Shown: positions 1-9,379, numbered from the stretch's first letter. The stretch: DNA of 64,000 nucleotides from Alphaproteobacteria bacterium UBA3612 (GCA_002375465.1 DFLT01000003.1:124001-188000), one strand, 5' to 3'. Notes: generated by a model from the letters alone, not told the origin. Numbers and translations are program-made.

Positions 1-164
1 CAGGCAGCGACGCCGACAACGCCTTCAGAATCCTTCGCGATGCGTTCGAGTTCATTCGTGAGCAAGACGACGGCGGCATCGCCCGCTGGCGGATTCGTCT
101 GCGCATTGCTGACTGTCGCGCAGCTCAAAAGCACTGCCAGCGTCGTTCCTAAAACCATCTTCAT
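1..164 (-). CDS. Probable class A beta-lactamase, N-terminal part only
   Basis: The gene enters from the left edge, so only the first 54 codons are visible. The start is ATG at 164, and a second in-frame ATG lies two codons later. Residues 1-22 form a signal peptide ending in a SNAQ-type cleavage site. After it come LTNELERIAKDSEG and VVGVAA, which resemble the first helix and first strand of class A serine beta-lactamases (the L..I....G..VGVA pattern). The catalytic SxxK, SDN and KTG motifs would lie outside the window, so activity cannot be judged. Another secreted penicillin-binding-type serine hydrolase is possible. Confidence 0.5.
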   Translation of the reverse strand, partial: MKMVLGTTLAVLLSCATVSNAQTNPPAGDAAVVLLTNELERIAKDSEGVVGVAA

Positions 165-389
165 GCCGAATTCCTCTCGAAAATCTGAAAAAGCCTAAAT
201 GTGAGTTGACGGATGAATGGCGAGGCCGCCGGTAAAGGGCGCTGTCCCCCTGCCATGAATGATCAGGCCACTCCGGATGACAAACTCATGTGTCGGGTTG
301 GGTCGGGACCAGGCGTGAAAGTTCGGACTGGTCAGCAATGCGGCGACCGCACGTGTCATGAAGGTGAGAATTCGCATTCTGGGTGACCT

Positions 390-1625
390 CTATTTTTTGG
401 CGGGCGTCGATTGGAAAGGACGGGTACAGGCCAGCAGGTCCGTCGACGGCGGCGCAGAATTGGAGGAGCGCAGGCCACGAGACGTGGGTCGTTCAAGCAT
501 CCCCGAACTTGCAAAGCGCACAGCGCGGGCAAGGAAGGATGGCACCACAGAGAGATGGTCCTCATCATCAAATTCTACATACCTGACCTCAAGTTGCGGC
601 GGCCCCGCGTCGCGTAATCTTTGCGCAAGCCAGCGAGCATGATCGACCTGCGCCATCTCGCGCGTGATACAGCGGCTCATCTTCACCACGGCGGCGCGAT
701 CTTCTGCCGCTACCGAGGATGCCGCCAGTGCGTCCTGCGCGGGAGATGATCTTTGCTCGAGACCGCCTACAGTGATCAGCAAGCGTCGGGGAGCAGGTAA
801 GTCGCGTTTTGCAAAAGCCTGCAATTCCCGGTTGATGGCGCGGTCCCCCCACCAGATGCTCGGACTGCCCGCGGCATAGGTCTGGAATGAATCCGGGCGG
901 GTGAACAAGGCGTGCAGGACCAGCAATCCGCCGAGCGAATGCCCCACCAGGGTTTGCTGCGATCCATTGATCCGAACGCGCTTCGCAACCGCTGGTTTGA
1001 CCATGGTTTCGATGAAAGTCAGGAACGCGTCGGCTCCGCCAATCGCGCCATAGGGCGGATCGAAACGGTTGTTCGGCAAGGTTGCACGATCCGCCGGGAT
1101 CGTCATGTCAAACATCCTGCGGTCATTGCTGAACTGCGGATATCCGATCCCCACGATCACGGTAGGACCGAGCAAGTCTTCTTGAAGCCGCGCCGTTTCG
1201 ACAAGCGTCGCAAAGGACCACTGGGGATCGAGTGCATAGATGACCCGATATCCTGTGGCTGGCGCCGGGATTTGCGGGAGGGCGATGGAGACCGAATAGA
1301 CGTCACCTTTCGCGGAGGTCATCGACCATTGCTCTGTCCGCTCGATGCTGAAATCGGCTTCCGCGCGGGCGGGCAAGGCGACCGACGCCAGCAGCAACGC
1401 GCCGACCAAACCGCCTGCCCCGCCCTGCCGTCCGGTCAGGCTAACGCGCCGGGGCCGTAGAAAAGTAGAGAGAGGCCGAAATTGTCGCCTCTGACGCTTT
1501 TTCCTAGCCGGACGCGACCCTCGTTGGGACGCAATCGGCGAAAGCGCAGCCGCGACCAAGCCCGAAAACAGTGCCGCGCAGGTGGAGCTTTGCATCGTTA
1601 ACATCTCTGCCCCCATTGCCATCAA
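390..1625 (-). CDS. Secreted esterase of the Fes/IroE (esterase D-like) family
   Basis: This is an alpha/beta hydrolase of 411 codons as drawn. The nucleophile elbow GHSLGG puts the catalytic serine at about residue 230, and DDEDHLSVV supplies the histidine near 357. A hydrophobic export segment ending PARA lies at about residues 70-89, behind a long basic stretch. The family norm is about 280-300 residues, so the true start is probably nearer that segment and the first 40-60 residues may not be translated. The last 35 residues are low-complexity and unlike the family. Relatives hydrolyse siderophore or simple carboxylic esters. The substrate is unknown here. It is divergent from the LuxR-type gene at 1752. 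Confidence 0.7.
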   Translation of the reverse strand: MMAMGAEMLTMQSSTCAALFSGLVAAALSPIASQRGSRPARKKRQRRQFRPLSTFLRPRRVSLTGRQGGAGGLVGALLLASVALPARAEADFSIERTEQWSMTSAKGDVYSVSIALPQIPAPATGYRVIYALDPQWSFATLVETARLQEDLLGPTVIVGIGYPQFSNDRRMFDMTIPADRATLPNNRFDPPYGAIGGADAFLTFIETMVKPAVAKRVRINGSQQTLVGHSLGGLLVLHALFTRPDSFQTYAAGSPSIWWGDRAINRELQAFAKRDLPAPRRLLITVGGLEQRSSPAQDALAASSVAAEDRAAVVKMSRCITREMAQVDHARWLAQRLRDAGPPQLEVRYVEFDDEDHLSVVPSFLARAVRFASSGMLERPTSRGLRSSNSAPPSTDLLACTRPFQSTPAKK

Positions 1626-1751
1626 TCGCTTGTGCGGGAACTGCCATCAACCGCCCGGCCATCGCGTAGCAAGCCATGTGCTCGCCTATGGTCAAAGAGA
1701 TAATCGCGGCCCATGTTGTCCGATATGTCATAGTTATGATATGGAGCAGTC

Positions 1752-2582
1752 ATGGGGGGTGCGGGATTTCAATCCGGTTCAAATATAGAGTCGCAGCCCG
1801 CGATGGCCCCCGTCGTGCGGCTGGCAGCCAGGCTGCAACGGGCCGTTCAAGAGAGTAATGCGTTCGAAGAGCTTTGCGCGGAGCTCGCGACGTTTATCCC
1901 GTTCCAGAATTTCATCGTTTATGTTTTTCGAGACAGCGCGCCCCCCGTCCTCACTCAAACCAATCTCGGCTTGCCATGGCTTCAGAACCGGATGAGCGAT
2001 TATATAAATGGCCTTTATGCGCTCGACCCGTTTCATCGGCTGACCGTGGAAGGTGCAACCGGTCTGTTCCGGATGCAGGACATCATGCCAGAGGCGTTTC
2101 TAAAGTCAGAATATTTCAAACACTTCTACCATGACACGAGCGTCGTCGACGAGGTGCGCTACGTCGTCCGGGCATCGCCGGACACATCGATCCACATCTT
2201 CATCGAGCGCGAAGGGAAGGACAATCTCTTCAACAAGGCGGAGATGCAGATTCTCCAAGATTTGACGCCGCTCGTCTGCGCCTTCGTCGAAGCGCAGCAA
2301 AACTGGCAGCGTCAGACGCTTCAGGCGCCCGCATCGGGCGCCCCATTATTCGATCTTCGCACGCAGATCGAAGGGCTGAACGGTGGCGTGTTGACCCCTC
2401 GGGAGGTCGACACCGTCGAGCTTATGCTCAAGGGGCATTCGACCAAGTCGCTCGCCCGTGTCCTCAGCATCGACGGCGGCACGGTCGCAAATCACAAGCG
2501 CAATATTTATTTCAAGCTGGATGTTCATTCAGCCGCCCAATTGTTCGACCTGTTCCTGCGAAGCCTGACGCTGGACGGCTAG
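1752..2582 (+). CDS. LuxR-family transcriptional regulator
   Basis: This 276-residue protein has a C-terminal LuxR/GerE helix-turn-helix, seen as LTPREVDTVELMLKG followed by TVANHKRNIYFKLDVHS (about residues 212-265). The N-terminal 190 residues look like a GAF- or autoinducer-type sensor fold. No luxI-like gene is near, so acyl-homoserine-lactone sensing is not supported. The ATG at 1752 has GGAG five bases upstream. A later ATG at 1803 would still keep the sensor domain. The permease starts 90 bp downstream on the same strand and may be its target. Confidence 0.85.
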   Translation: MGGAGFQSGSNIESQPAMAPVVRLAARLQRAVQESNAFEELCAELATFIPFQNFIVYVFRDSAPPVLTQTNLGLPWLQNRMSDYINGLYALDPFHRLTVEGATGLFRMQDIMPEAFLKSEYFKHFYHDTSVVDEVRYVVRASPDTSIHIFIEREGKDNLFNKAEMQILQDLTPLVCAFVEAQQNWQRQTLQAPASGAPLFDLRTQIEGLNGGVLTPREVDTVELMLKGHSTKSLARVLSIDGGTVANHKRNIYFKLDVHSAAQLFDLFLRSLTLDG

Positions 2583-2672
2583 GCGATCTCACCGCCCTTC
2601 TGTGCTATCTTTGATATTTCGCTCCCGCGCGCGCGGGCCTAGCCTCGGCCTTTTCCGGCCAAGAGGCGAGCT

Positions 2673-4013
2673 TTGACCCAGGAATTTTCCAATCTTCCTC
2701 GCCGCCTGAGTGGTTGGTCGCTGGGCGCGATCACAATCGGAATTGTGATCGGCAGCGGAATATTCCGTTCACCTTCGGAAATCGCCGGACTGGTCGGAAC
2801 CCCTGGCAACGTCCTTTTGGTCTGGCTCGCTGGCGGACTGGTCACGATGTGCCTCGCGCTCAGCCTCGCCGAACTTGCCGCCATGTTTCCGCGCTCGGGC
2901 GGACTTTATTCTTATTTGCAGGAGGCTTTCGGCAACCGGGCCGCGTTCCTGTTCGGTTGGACCTTCTTCCTTATCAACCCCGCTAATTGGGCGGCGGTCT
3001 CACTCATTTTCGCGGACTATATATCCGCCGTCTATCCACATGGCGCCGGTTACGCAAAATGGCTCGCAACGGGCGCCATCCTGCTTGTCAGCCTTGTGAA
3101 CATCGTTTCGATACGGCTCTCCAGCCAGTTCAACTGGCTATTCACGGTCATAAAAGGCCTGGCCCTTCTTGGTCTTTCGGCTGGAATCCTGCTTTCGTCG
3201 CAAGGCGTATCCTTGCCTGGGGTCGACCCGGGATTCAGGCCGACCGTGGGCGGCTGGGGTGCCGCGCTCATTGCGGTGCTCTGGCCATTCGAAGGCGTTG
3301 CCGCAGCGGCTGCGCTGGCCGGTGAAGTCAAAAATCCGCAGCGCAACCTTCCGCTTGGGCTGATCGGCGGCACGCTTTTCGTCATGCTCACCTATTTGCT
3401 CATCAATGCCGCCTTCCTGAGCGCTCTTTCCGTTCCCGCGATCGCGGCCTCCCCGTTCGTGGCCGCTGACGCGGCAAGAGCCGTAATGGGGGACTGGGGC
3501 AGTACCATTATCGCCGTTGCCGCCATCATCGCTACATTCGGTGCGCTCCTTGCGGGCGGGACCTGTGACCCGCGCGTGCTCTTCGCGATGGCGGAAGACA
3601 GGCTCTTCTTTTCAAAGGTCGGCGCAGTCCATCATCGATTCCAGACGCCGCATGTCGCCATCATCGTCACCGCCCTGTTGGCGGTGGCCTATGTGTGGGT
3701 CCGTACGTTCGAAGAGCTGGCCGCGCAGTTCGTGCTGCGCATGTGGGTTTTTTACGGCTGGTGCGTTATCGGGCTCATCAAGCTACGCATAAGTCGTCCC
3801 GACCTGCCGCGACCCTATAAAGTGCCCTTATATCCCTTCCTGCCTGTCATATTCGTCCTTGCAAGCGGGGCCTTGCTGGCCAATGCCTTTGTCGAGATGC
3901 CGGTCACCAGTCTCGCCAATCTTGTCGTTATTCTACTCGGACTCCCGATATATTGGCTGTGGGTCTCTGCGAGAGGCAAGCAGGATTCCGGGGCAGCCGA
4001 CCGCAGCGGCTAG
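2673..4013 (+). CDS. APC-family amino-acid permease
   Basis: A 446-residue inner-membrane transporter with about 12 hydrophobic segments. The first carries IVIGSGIF, the substrate-binding loop typical of amino acid-polyamine-organocation carriers. The likely start is TTG at 2673, because AGAGGCGAG lies just upstream and the permease consensus begins within ten residues of it. It follows the LuxR-type regulator and its 3' end overlaps the convergent amidohydrolase by four bases. With the D-acylase-like enzyme next door, it may import an amino acid released outside the cytoplasm. The exact substrate cannot be read from sequence. Confidence 0.85.
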   Translation: MTQEFSNLPRRLSGWSLGAITIGIVIGSGIFRSPSEIAGLVGTPGNVLLVWLAGGLVTMCLALSLAELAAMFPRSGGLYSYLQEAFGNRAAFLFGWTFFLINPANWAAVSLIFADYISAVYPHGAGYAKWLATGAILLVSLVNIVSIRLSSQFNWLFTVIKGLALLGLSAGILLSSQGVSLPGVDPGFRPTVGGWGAALIAVLWPFEGVAAAAALAGEVKNPQRNLPLGLIGGTLFVMLTYLLINAAFLSALSVPAIAASPFVAADAARAVMGDWGSTIIAVAAIIATFGALLAGGTCDPRVLFAMAEDRLFFSKVGAVHHRFQTPHVAIIVTALLAVAYVWVRTFEELAAQFVLRMWVFYGWCVIGLIKLRISRPDLPRPYKVPLYPFLPVIFVLASGALLANAFVEMPVTSLANLVVILLGLPIYWLWVSARGKQDSGAADRSG

Positions 4014-5695
4014 TCGGCGGCAGGCAGCTCGGGCCGGCGGATGGGGCGTCCCGGAAAGGCGCTGCGGTCGAGCACCCCCTTTGCGATCACCGGGGTTCCC
4101 GAGACAATGACCCATCTCATCCCTGAAGAGGATTGCGACGGTGTGCTGAAGGTCGCACGATCAGTTACTGCTTCGGGATCGAAGACGCTGATGTCGGCAT
4201 CCGCCCCCACCTGAAGTCGGCCTTTGGAACGCATTTGCGGAACCGCTTTCTCGAGAATTTGTGCAGGCACCAGCGTTATGCGTCGCAGCGCATCGGGCAA
4301 GCTGATGAGGCGACGCTCCCGGACATATTCGCGCAAGAAGCGCGAAAAAGTCCCGGCGCTGCGCGGATGGGAAAAAGCATTGGCAGGCAGAGGCCATTGA
4401 TCGCCCGATTGCATTTTTCCATCCACTGTCCAGGGCATCGTGTCCGATGCGATCGCACTGCCAGGGAACAGAACCGCCTGATCGAGCATGGCTTGGTCCT
4501 GAGGCGAACTATCGGTGCGAAGATATTTATAGACGATGATCGCACCCGGATCCTTTGCCTGCAGCGCTTTGAACGAAGCCTCGTCCAGCGCCCTGCCTTC
4601 ATATTCGAAATCCTCGTATCGCACCCCGCCAAGGCGTTCCTGCCAGTTCGGACCCCGGAACATCGCGGCGCCGATAACAGTCGACGCGGCCGGATAGGGA
4701 TAGGATTCGACCGTGATCGGCACTTGATGGGACTGGGCATCGGCGATCAGGCGAAGGACACGCGGGATGTCGCGGAGCGTCGTACTGTTGAGGTGCGACA
4801 CATGCATATGCGCGCCGGTAGAGGCCGAAACCGCCACCATCTCTTCGAATGCTTCAAACGAACTCAGCGGCTCTTCGGTGCTGATAAAGCGGACATGGGT
4901 AAATGTCGGCACGTCGTAGCTGGCGGCGAGACGATTGATTTCATAATATTCCTTACGACCGCTGGGTGGCGCATAGCCGAGATTGAACCCGATGCCGAGC
5001 GCGCCCTTGTCGAGAGCCGTGCGCAATATCGATGCCATCGATTCGATCTGGGCGTCCGATGCGATCTGGCTGGACCAATTTGGAAAATGGGCTGCCTTCT
5101 GAAACGCTTCGATGGAAGGCGTGAGCGGCAATTGGTCCATGACGGCCTGCCGAGCCGCGGCCCAAGACGCCGACGCCCCATAGTGAATGGGACGCCCTTC
5201 GCGCGCCATCTCGGCATAATAGCGATCGATCGGCAGCATGCCGAGTTCAAGTTCGAGGGCGGTGGTCACCCCGTCAAACGCCTGCATGCGCGCGGCCGGC
5301 AATTGTTGGCCATGAGAGTGAAGATCGATGAAGCCGGGCGAGACGACCAGGTTGCGCGCATCGATTAGCCGGCGAGCGCGAATATCGTCAGTGGTAACGG
5401 CGACAATCTTGCCGCCGCTGATTCCGACGTTACGGATCGCATCCAATCCCGTTTCGGGATCGATGACCCGACCACCGATAATCGCGAGATCAACATCGGC
5501 CCTAGCGCTTGCCGTGCCGCCAACCGCGAGGCTAATGGCAAAGCCGAGCAGCAGAGCTGCGCGACGCAGTCGAGAAACTCGACGGCTCGCCGAGGCGCTT
5601 GCCGCCACCTTGCGGTTCCGCCCGCTGATGCTTCGCAGGCCGTGTCCCGGACACGTCGCTGCACCCCGCACGAGGTTTCGTTTCGTTGTGGTCAT
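4010..5695 (-). CDS. Exported amidohydrolase, N-acyl-D-amino-acid deacylase-like
   Basis: A 561-residue metal-dependent amidohydrolase of the D-aminoacylase/dihydroorotase superfamily. GFIDLHSHGQ gives the first metal pair (His126, His128). HMHVSHLNST supplies a later histidine and SDTMPWT the catalytic aspartate. A basic leader and hydrophobic stretch (about residues 43-66, ending SARA) indicate export. The start at 5695 is preceded by GGGGGCC. Family members cleave N-acyl groups from D-amino acids or act on related cyclic amides. It diverges from a TonB receptor and converges on an amino-acid permease, which suggests scavenging of acylated amino acids. That role is inference. Confidence 0.75.
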   Translation of the reverse strand: MTTTKRNLVRGAATCPGHGLRSISGRNRKVAASASASRRVSRLRRAALLLGFAISLAVGGTASARADVDLAIIGGRVIDPETGLDAIRNVGISGGKIVAVTTDDIRARRLIDARNLVVSPGFIDLHSHGQQLPAARMQAFDGVTTALELELGMLPIDRYYAEMAREGRPIHYGASASWAAARQAVMDQLPLTPSIEAFQKAAHFPNWSSQIASDAQIESMASILRTALDKGALGIGFNLGYAPPSGRKEYYEINRLAASYDVPTFTHVRFISTEEPLSSFEAFEEMVAVSASTGAHMHVSHLNSTTLRDIPRVLRLIADAQSHQVPITVESYPYPAASTVIGAAMFRGPNWQERLGGVRYEDFEYEGRALDEASFKALQAKDPGAIIVYKYLRTDSSPQDQAMLDQAVLFPGSAIASDTMPWTVDGKMQSGDQWPLPANAFSHPRSAGTFSRFLREYVRERRLISLPDALRRITLVPAQILEKAVPQMRSKGRLQVGADADISVFDPEAVTDRATFSTPSQSSSGMRWVIVSGTPVIAKGVLDRSAFPGRPIRRPELPAAD

Positions 5696-6020
5696 GGCGA
5701 TGGCCCCCGTTTCTGTTGGGGCGCTTGCCGCACCCCGTTTTCAGCTTCGAATATGCTAATGGGCCGATCGGGGATGATCCATGACATGAACATGACGGTC
5801 CCCGCCTGGAAGGCCGTCGCCCTCCGATCAGTGTCATCAACCGTCGCAGGCCGCAGCGCAGGGCGCCGGGGGGGTGCCGCAGGATGCGGCCGCCCACCCC
5901 GACCGTCATATTTACGACATATCGGCCCGTGGTGGGCCTCGATAGACAATTTGAGCAGGCGAGAAGCTCCTCACCGAGCACGCCTGTGATTTTGACTATC
6001 GCTAAATGGGGGAAAACCAC
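5696..6020. other. Intergenic region between divergent genes
   Basis: This 325-bp gap holds the promoters of the divergent amidohydrolase and TonB receptor. No convincing hexamers, operator palindrome or small gene could be identified by eye. It ends in GGGGGA, the ribosome-binding site of the receptor. Confidence 0.5.
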
Positions 6021-8204
6021 GTGACCAAAGCCACTGACGCTCTGACTGGGATTTCGCGCCGGACCAAATCCTTAGTGGCGCTGCCGCTCCTCGCTTCGAC
6101 GATGATGATGCCCAGCCCCTCCTTCGCCCAAGCTTCGAGCGCCCAAGCTTCAAGCGCCGATGCCGACGAGCAACTCTCGGGCGAGATTATCGTGACAGCG
6201 CGAAAGCGCGAAGAGCGCGCGATCGATGTTCCCGCTTCGCTCAACGTCTTTTCAGGAACCGCGCTCAAAGACAGTGGCGTGAACTCGTTGACCGACCTTC
6301 AATATCGCAGCCCGGGACTGAACATCGCGGTTTCGGGTGGGACATCCCGAATCTCGTTGCGCGGCGTCGGGACCAACATCGCATCCGGGTCCGCATCCGT
6401 TGCTGTCCATGTCGACGGAATTTACATTCCGCAATTGCGCTTTGCCCTCGCGGAAATGTTCGACATCGACCGGGTGGAAGTACTCAAGGGCCCGGAAGGT
6501 ACGCTTTACGGCCGAAACGCCACCGGAGGCGCCATCAACCTGCTATCGAAAGCGCCCGGCGATAGGTTTGGCGTAGACGGTTATGTCGGCTACGGGTCTT
6601 ATAACCTTGTGACGGCGCAAGCCGGCGTAACCGTTCCCTTTGACGAGCGCGGGGGCGTCCGCATCAGTGCCGCCTTTGCGAACGACGATGGCTATACGCG
6701 TAATCTCAATGCGCTGGGCGGCGAAATTGATGACCGCAACTATATGGGCCTTCGCCTGCGCGGTCGCTATGACCTGACGGAAACGCTGACGGCCGACGTG
6801 ACTGCGCAATATTCGCGGGACAAGGGGACGTTGGGATTCGGCAGCAGCAACAACCCCGATTCACCAGTCTACGCCAGCCTTCCTCCGCAGCGGGAGTCGC
6901 CCCGCCGGATCAACGTTGACACCCTGCCCAGCTTCATTGGCGAAGGTCTGTTATTGTCGGGTACGCTGACCCTCGATCTTGGCGACGTGACGCTCAAGTC
7001 GATCACCGGCCATCTCGACTATGACACCGACAATATCGCGGATGTCGACGGATCGGGCGGACACATCGGCTATACCGATTCCACCGCCACCAATAATTTC
7101 TTCTCTCAGGAATTTCAGCTCTCCGGTGGAACGCCCGGCGCGGTGAACTGGACGGCGGGAGCCTATTATTCGCGCGAAACCTCCAACAGCCGAGGCATCG
7201 AGATCGATGCGGACTATCCGGATCCGACCCCCTACCTCTACACAGATCAGAGCTTGCGCACCGGTGGCAGAAGCTATGCCGTCTTCGGGGAAATCACAGT
7301 TCCGCTCGGCGAAAAGCTCTCGGTTCTCGCCGGTGCCCGATACACGCACGAGAAGCAGGACGCGGAGAGTTCATTTGCGGCTCCGCTCTTTTTTCCGGAG
7401 CCCATCGACACATCGGGTTCGACCAAGGACGATGCCTTCACGCCAAAGCTGCTCGTGGAGTATCGTCCGTATGATGGCGGGAAACTCTATGCGAGCGTGA
7501 CTCGCGGCTTCAAGAGCGGCGGCGTCAACCTTGGTACGACGGCCAATACCTATAAGCCGGAGAAGATCTGGGCCTATGAGATCGGAAGCAAGAACAGCTT
7601 TGCGGATGGTCAGTTCGAACTGGGGCTCGCTGGCTTTTACTACGACTATACCAACCTGCAGCTGCGGTCCGTCCTGTTTACGCCAAACGGCATCATCATC
7701 GAGGTCAACAATGCGGCAAAGGCGCCGATCTATGGCGCGGAGGCTTCGCTCGTTGCGCGACCCGCGGACGGTTTCACGATCGACGCGAATGCCGCCTATC
7801 TCAATTCCGAGCTCAAGGGCTTTGTGTCGCCGGTCACCTTGACGGAACTGACCGGGCTGCCGCTTCCGCTGTCGCCGAAATGGAGCTTCACCGCCGGCGC
7901 CGAATACGCCGCAACACTCGGCAATTCGGGCAAGATCACCTTGCGCAGTGAAGTCACCTACCAAAGCGCGGTCTATTTTCCTCAATTCGCGGACATCGAC
8001 CGTGAAAGGCAAAAGGGTTACGCGCTGCTCAACGCCAATCTGCGCTATGACCTGCCAGGCGACGACATCTACGTCGCGTTGATCGGGCGTAACCTGACCA
8101 ACACCACCTACAAACAGCAACGTTTTTACTTTGCCGGCTTCGCCGACATTGAAAACTACGGCCCGCCGCGCATCGTCGAAGCGCGCGTAGGCTTCAAATT
8201 CTAG
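6021..8204 (+). CDS. TonB-dependent outer-membrane receptor
   Basis: About 727 residues. The order is signal peptide (hydrophobic stretch ending SFAQA), a TonB-box-like GEIIVTARKREE, a plug domain with RVEVLKGPEGTLYGRNATGG, and a 22-strand barrel ending in the aromatic C-terminus EARVGFKF. I chose GTG at 6021 because GGGGGAAAACCAC precedes it at good spacing. The in-frame ATG at 6006 has no ribosome-binding site. It brings in a ligand at the outer membrane using TonB energy. The isochorismatase-family gene follows after 13 bp, so the two are probably co-transcribed. The plug resembles the general sphingomonad catabolic receptors rather than a defined siderophore receptor. Confidence 0.9.
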   Translation: MTKATDALTGISRRTKSLVALPLLASTMMMPSPSFAQASSAQASSADADEQLSGEIIVTARKREERAIDVPASLNVFSGTALKDSGVNSLTDLQYRSPGLNIAVSGGTSRISLRGVGTNIASGSASVAVHVDGIYIPQLRFALAEMFDIDRVEVLKGPEGTLYGRNATGGAINLLSKAPGDRFGVDGYVGYGSYNLVTAQAGVTVPFDERGGVRISAAFANDDGYTRNLNALGGEIDDRNYMGLRLRGRYDLTETLTADVTAQYSRDKGTLGFGSSNNPDSPVYASLPPQRESPRRINVDTLPSFIGEGLLLSGTLTLDLGDVTLKSITGHLDYDTDNIADVDGSGGHIGYTDSTATNNFFSQEFQLSGGTPGAVNWTAGAYYSRETSNSRGIEIDADYPDPTPYLYTDQSLRTGGRSYAVFGEITVPLGEKLSVLAGARYTHEKQDAESSFAAPLFFPEPIDTSGSTKDDAFTPKLLVEYRPYDGGKLYASVTRGFKSGGVNLGTTANTYKPEKIWAYEIGSKNSFADGQFELGLAGFYYDYTNLQLRSVLFTPNGIIIEVNNAAKAPIYGAEASLVARPADGFTIDANAAYLNSELKGFVSPVTLTELTGLPLPLSPKWSFTAGAEYAATLGNSGKITLRSEVTYQSAVYFPQFADIDRERQKGYALLNANLRYDLPGDDIYVALIGRNLTNTTYKQQRFYFAGFADIENYGPPRIVEARVGFKF

Positions 8205-8217
8205 ATCGAGACAGACC

Positions 8218-8895
8218 ATGATCCGCGCCCAGCCCTTCAACTACCCTTATGATGAGCAGTTCGACCCCAAGAAAACGGCTTTGCTGGTCATCGACCTTCA
8301 GGTGGATTTCCTTCATGAAGACGGATATTTCGCGCGCAAAGGCTATGATCCGGCGCCACTTCGTTCGATCATTCCCGTTGTGAAAGAAATGGTAGCTGCC
8401 GTTCGCAATGCCGGCTGCCGCATTATCTGGACGCGGCAAGGTTATCGATCCGACCTGGCCGATGTTACGCCCTATGATCATTGGCGAGCTCGGCGTGCCG
8501 GCATCGACCTGACCGATCCTGAAAATACTGCGCTGGTGCGCGGCGGACCCGGATACGAAATCCTTCCGGAGCTGATGCCCGCACCGGACGATATCGTGGT
8601 CGACAAAACAGCCAATGGGGCCTTTTACCAGACGGATCTCGAAATCATTTTAAAGTCCCAGGGTATCTCGCAGCTTCTTTTTTGCGGCATCACCACGGAT
8701 GTATGCGTCCATACCACGCTTCGCGAAGCGGCGGACCGCAAGTTCCAGTGCCTGCTGGTACCTGATGCTTGTGCGAGCGCCGACGCATATGCCCATGATG
8801 CGGCGATCCATATGGTAACGGTGGAAGACGGCGTCTTCGGCGTCGTTGCAACCGCTCGCGACGTAATCGAAGGACTGGCCCGCGTGCGCGGATAG
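8218..8895 (+). CDS. Isochorismatase-family cysteine hydrolase
   Basis: 225 residues with the full Asp-Lys-Cys triad of the family: Asp26 in LLVIDLQVDF, Lys130 in VVDKTANGAF and Cys163 in GITTDVCVHTT. The cysteine and the polar TANGAF loop favour an amide or carbamoyl substrate (N-carbamoylsarcosine, biuret or ureidoacrylate amidohydrolase type) over the ether of isochorismate. It is cytoplasmic and lies 13 bp behind the TonB receptor. An upstream acylase and permease also point to C-N bond catabolism. The specific substrate is not identifiable. Confidence 0.85.
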   Translation: MIRAQPFNYPYDEQFDPKKTALLVIDLQVDFLHEDGYFARKGYDPAPLRSIIPVVKEMVAAVRNAGCRIIWTRQGYRSDLADVTPYDHWRARRAGIDLTDPENTALVRGGPGYEILPELMPAPDDIVVDKTANGAFYQTDLEIILKSQGISQLLFCGITTDVCVHTTLREAADRKFQCLLVPDACASADAYAHDAAIHMVTVEDGVFGVVATARDVIEGLARVRG

Positions 8896-9321
8896 GGGCT
8901 TTTTAGGTCTTCGTTCGACCCGCGTTCCCGATGCGCCGCGTCAGATCGCGCCCCGTGGCAACGCGAGTGAACCTTGACGAACAGTATCTTTGCACGGCGA
9001 GGGGAAATTTCGTAGCGCGGCTTTGTTCTGGAGCGGGGCGATTGCGGATCAAGCTTCATCGCTGACCCGTGCCGATTAAGCCGGTCTACTTCCGGAAATG
9101 ATGTTGGTTATCAGCAGCCTGCATCGTCGCATGTTCCGACATGGCGTAAGCGTCAGGGCGGCACGCGGGACGGTCGCAAGTTCCGGGGCCCGAACAAGAC
9201 GTCGTTTTCGTGTCTAAACGCCCCCAAGACAGTTGGACTTTCGTTTGTAACCGATTGATTCTCCGCAAGCCATTCTTCCCTAGGTTAGGGAAATACCTTT
9301 TAAAATCAACACTCCTTCAGG
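8896..9321. other. Gene-poor gap leading into the tRNA remnant
   Basis: No supported gene in about 425 bp. The only structures seen are the inverted repeat at 9276-9292 and an AT-rich stretch (9291-9320) just before the tRNA-Lys fragment. The drop in coding content fits the edge of an integrated element. Confidence 0.5.
9276..9292. repeat. 7-bp perfect inverted repeat beside the att-like site
   Basis: TTCCCTA and TAGGGAA are separated by GGT. The repeat lies about 30 bp upstream of the tRNA-Lys fragment. It could be an accessory recombinase-binding site or simply a small palindrome. Nothing else supports a function. Confidence 0.4.
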
Positions 9322-9368
9322 GACTTTTAATCAGCGGGTCCTAGGTTCGAGCCCTGGTGCATCCACCA
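9322..9368 (+). mobile_element. 3' fragment of tRNA-Lys(TTT), probable attachment site
   Basis: The 47 bp match the second half of a tRNA. They contain anticodon loop CTTTTAA (anticodon TTT), the 3' anticodon strand TCAGC, a variable loop, T-stem and loop CTAGG/TTCGAGC/CCTGG, an acceptor strand TGCATCC, discriminator A and CCA. Upstream bases cannot pair to complete the anticodon stem beyond two pairs, and no D-arm or 5' acceptor strand is present, so the gene is not intact. Identity that starts at the anticodon loop and runs to CCA is the usual signature of tyrosine-recombinase att sites. With CCA pointing right, the integrated element should lie to the left, with the intact tRNA at its far end. 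No integrase is visible in the window. Confidence 0.8.
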
Positions 9369-9379
9369 TTTTCCGCCCC

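Noticed and set aside
1752..2582. A quorum-sensing receptor
   Set aside because: No luxI-like synthase is nearby and the conserved acyl-homoserine-lactone pocket residues could not be matched in the N-terminal domain.
4133..5368. 411-codon open frame on the plus strand
   Set aside because: It lies opposite the amidohydrolase, which has clear catalytic motifs. The antisense product has no domain and is rich in Arg/His, as expected from a codon-bias shadow.
9293..9368. An intact tRNA-Lys gene
   Set aside because: Only the anticodon loop to CCA is present. No 5' acceptor strand, D-arm or 5' anticodon strand can be found in the 30 bases upstream.
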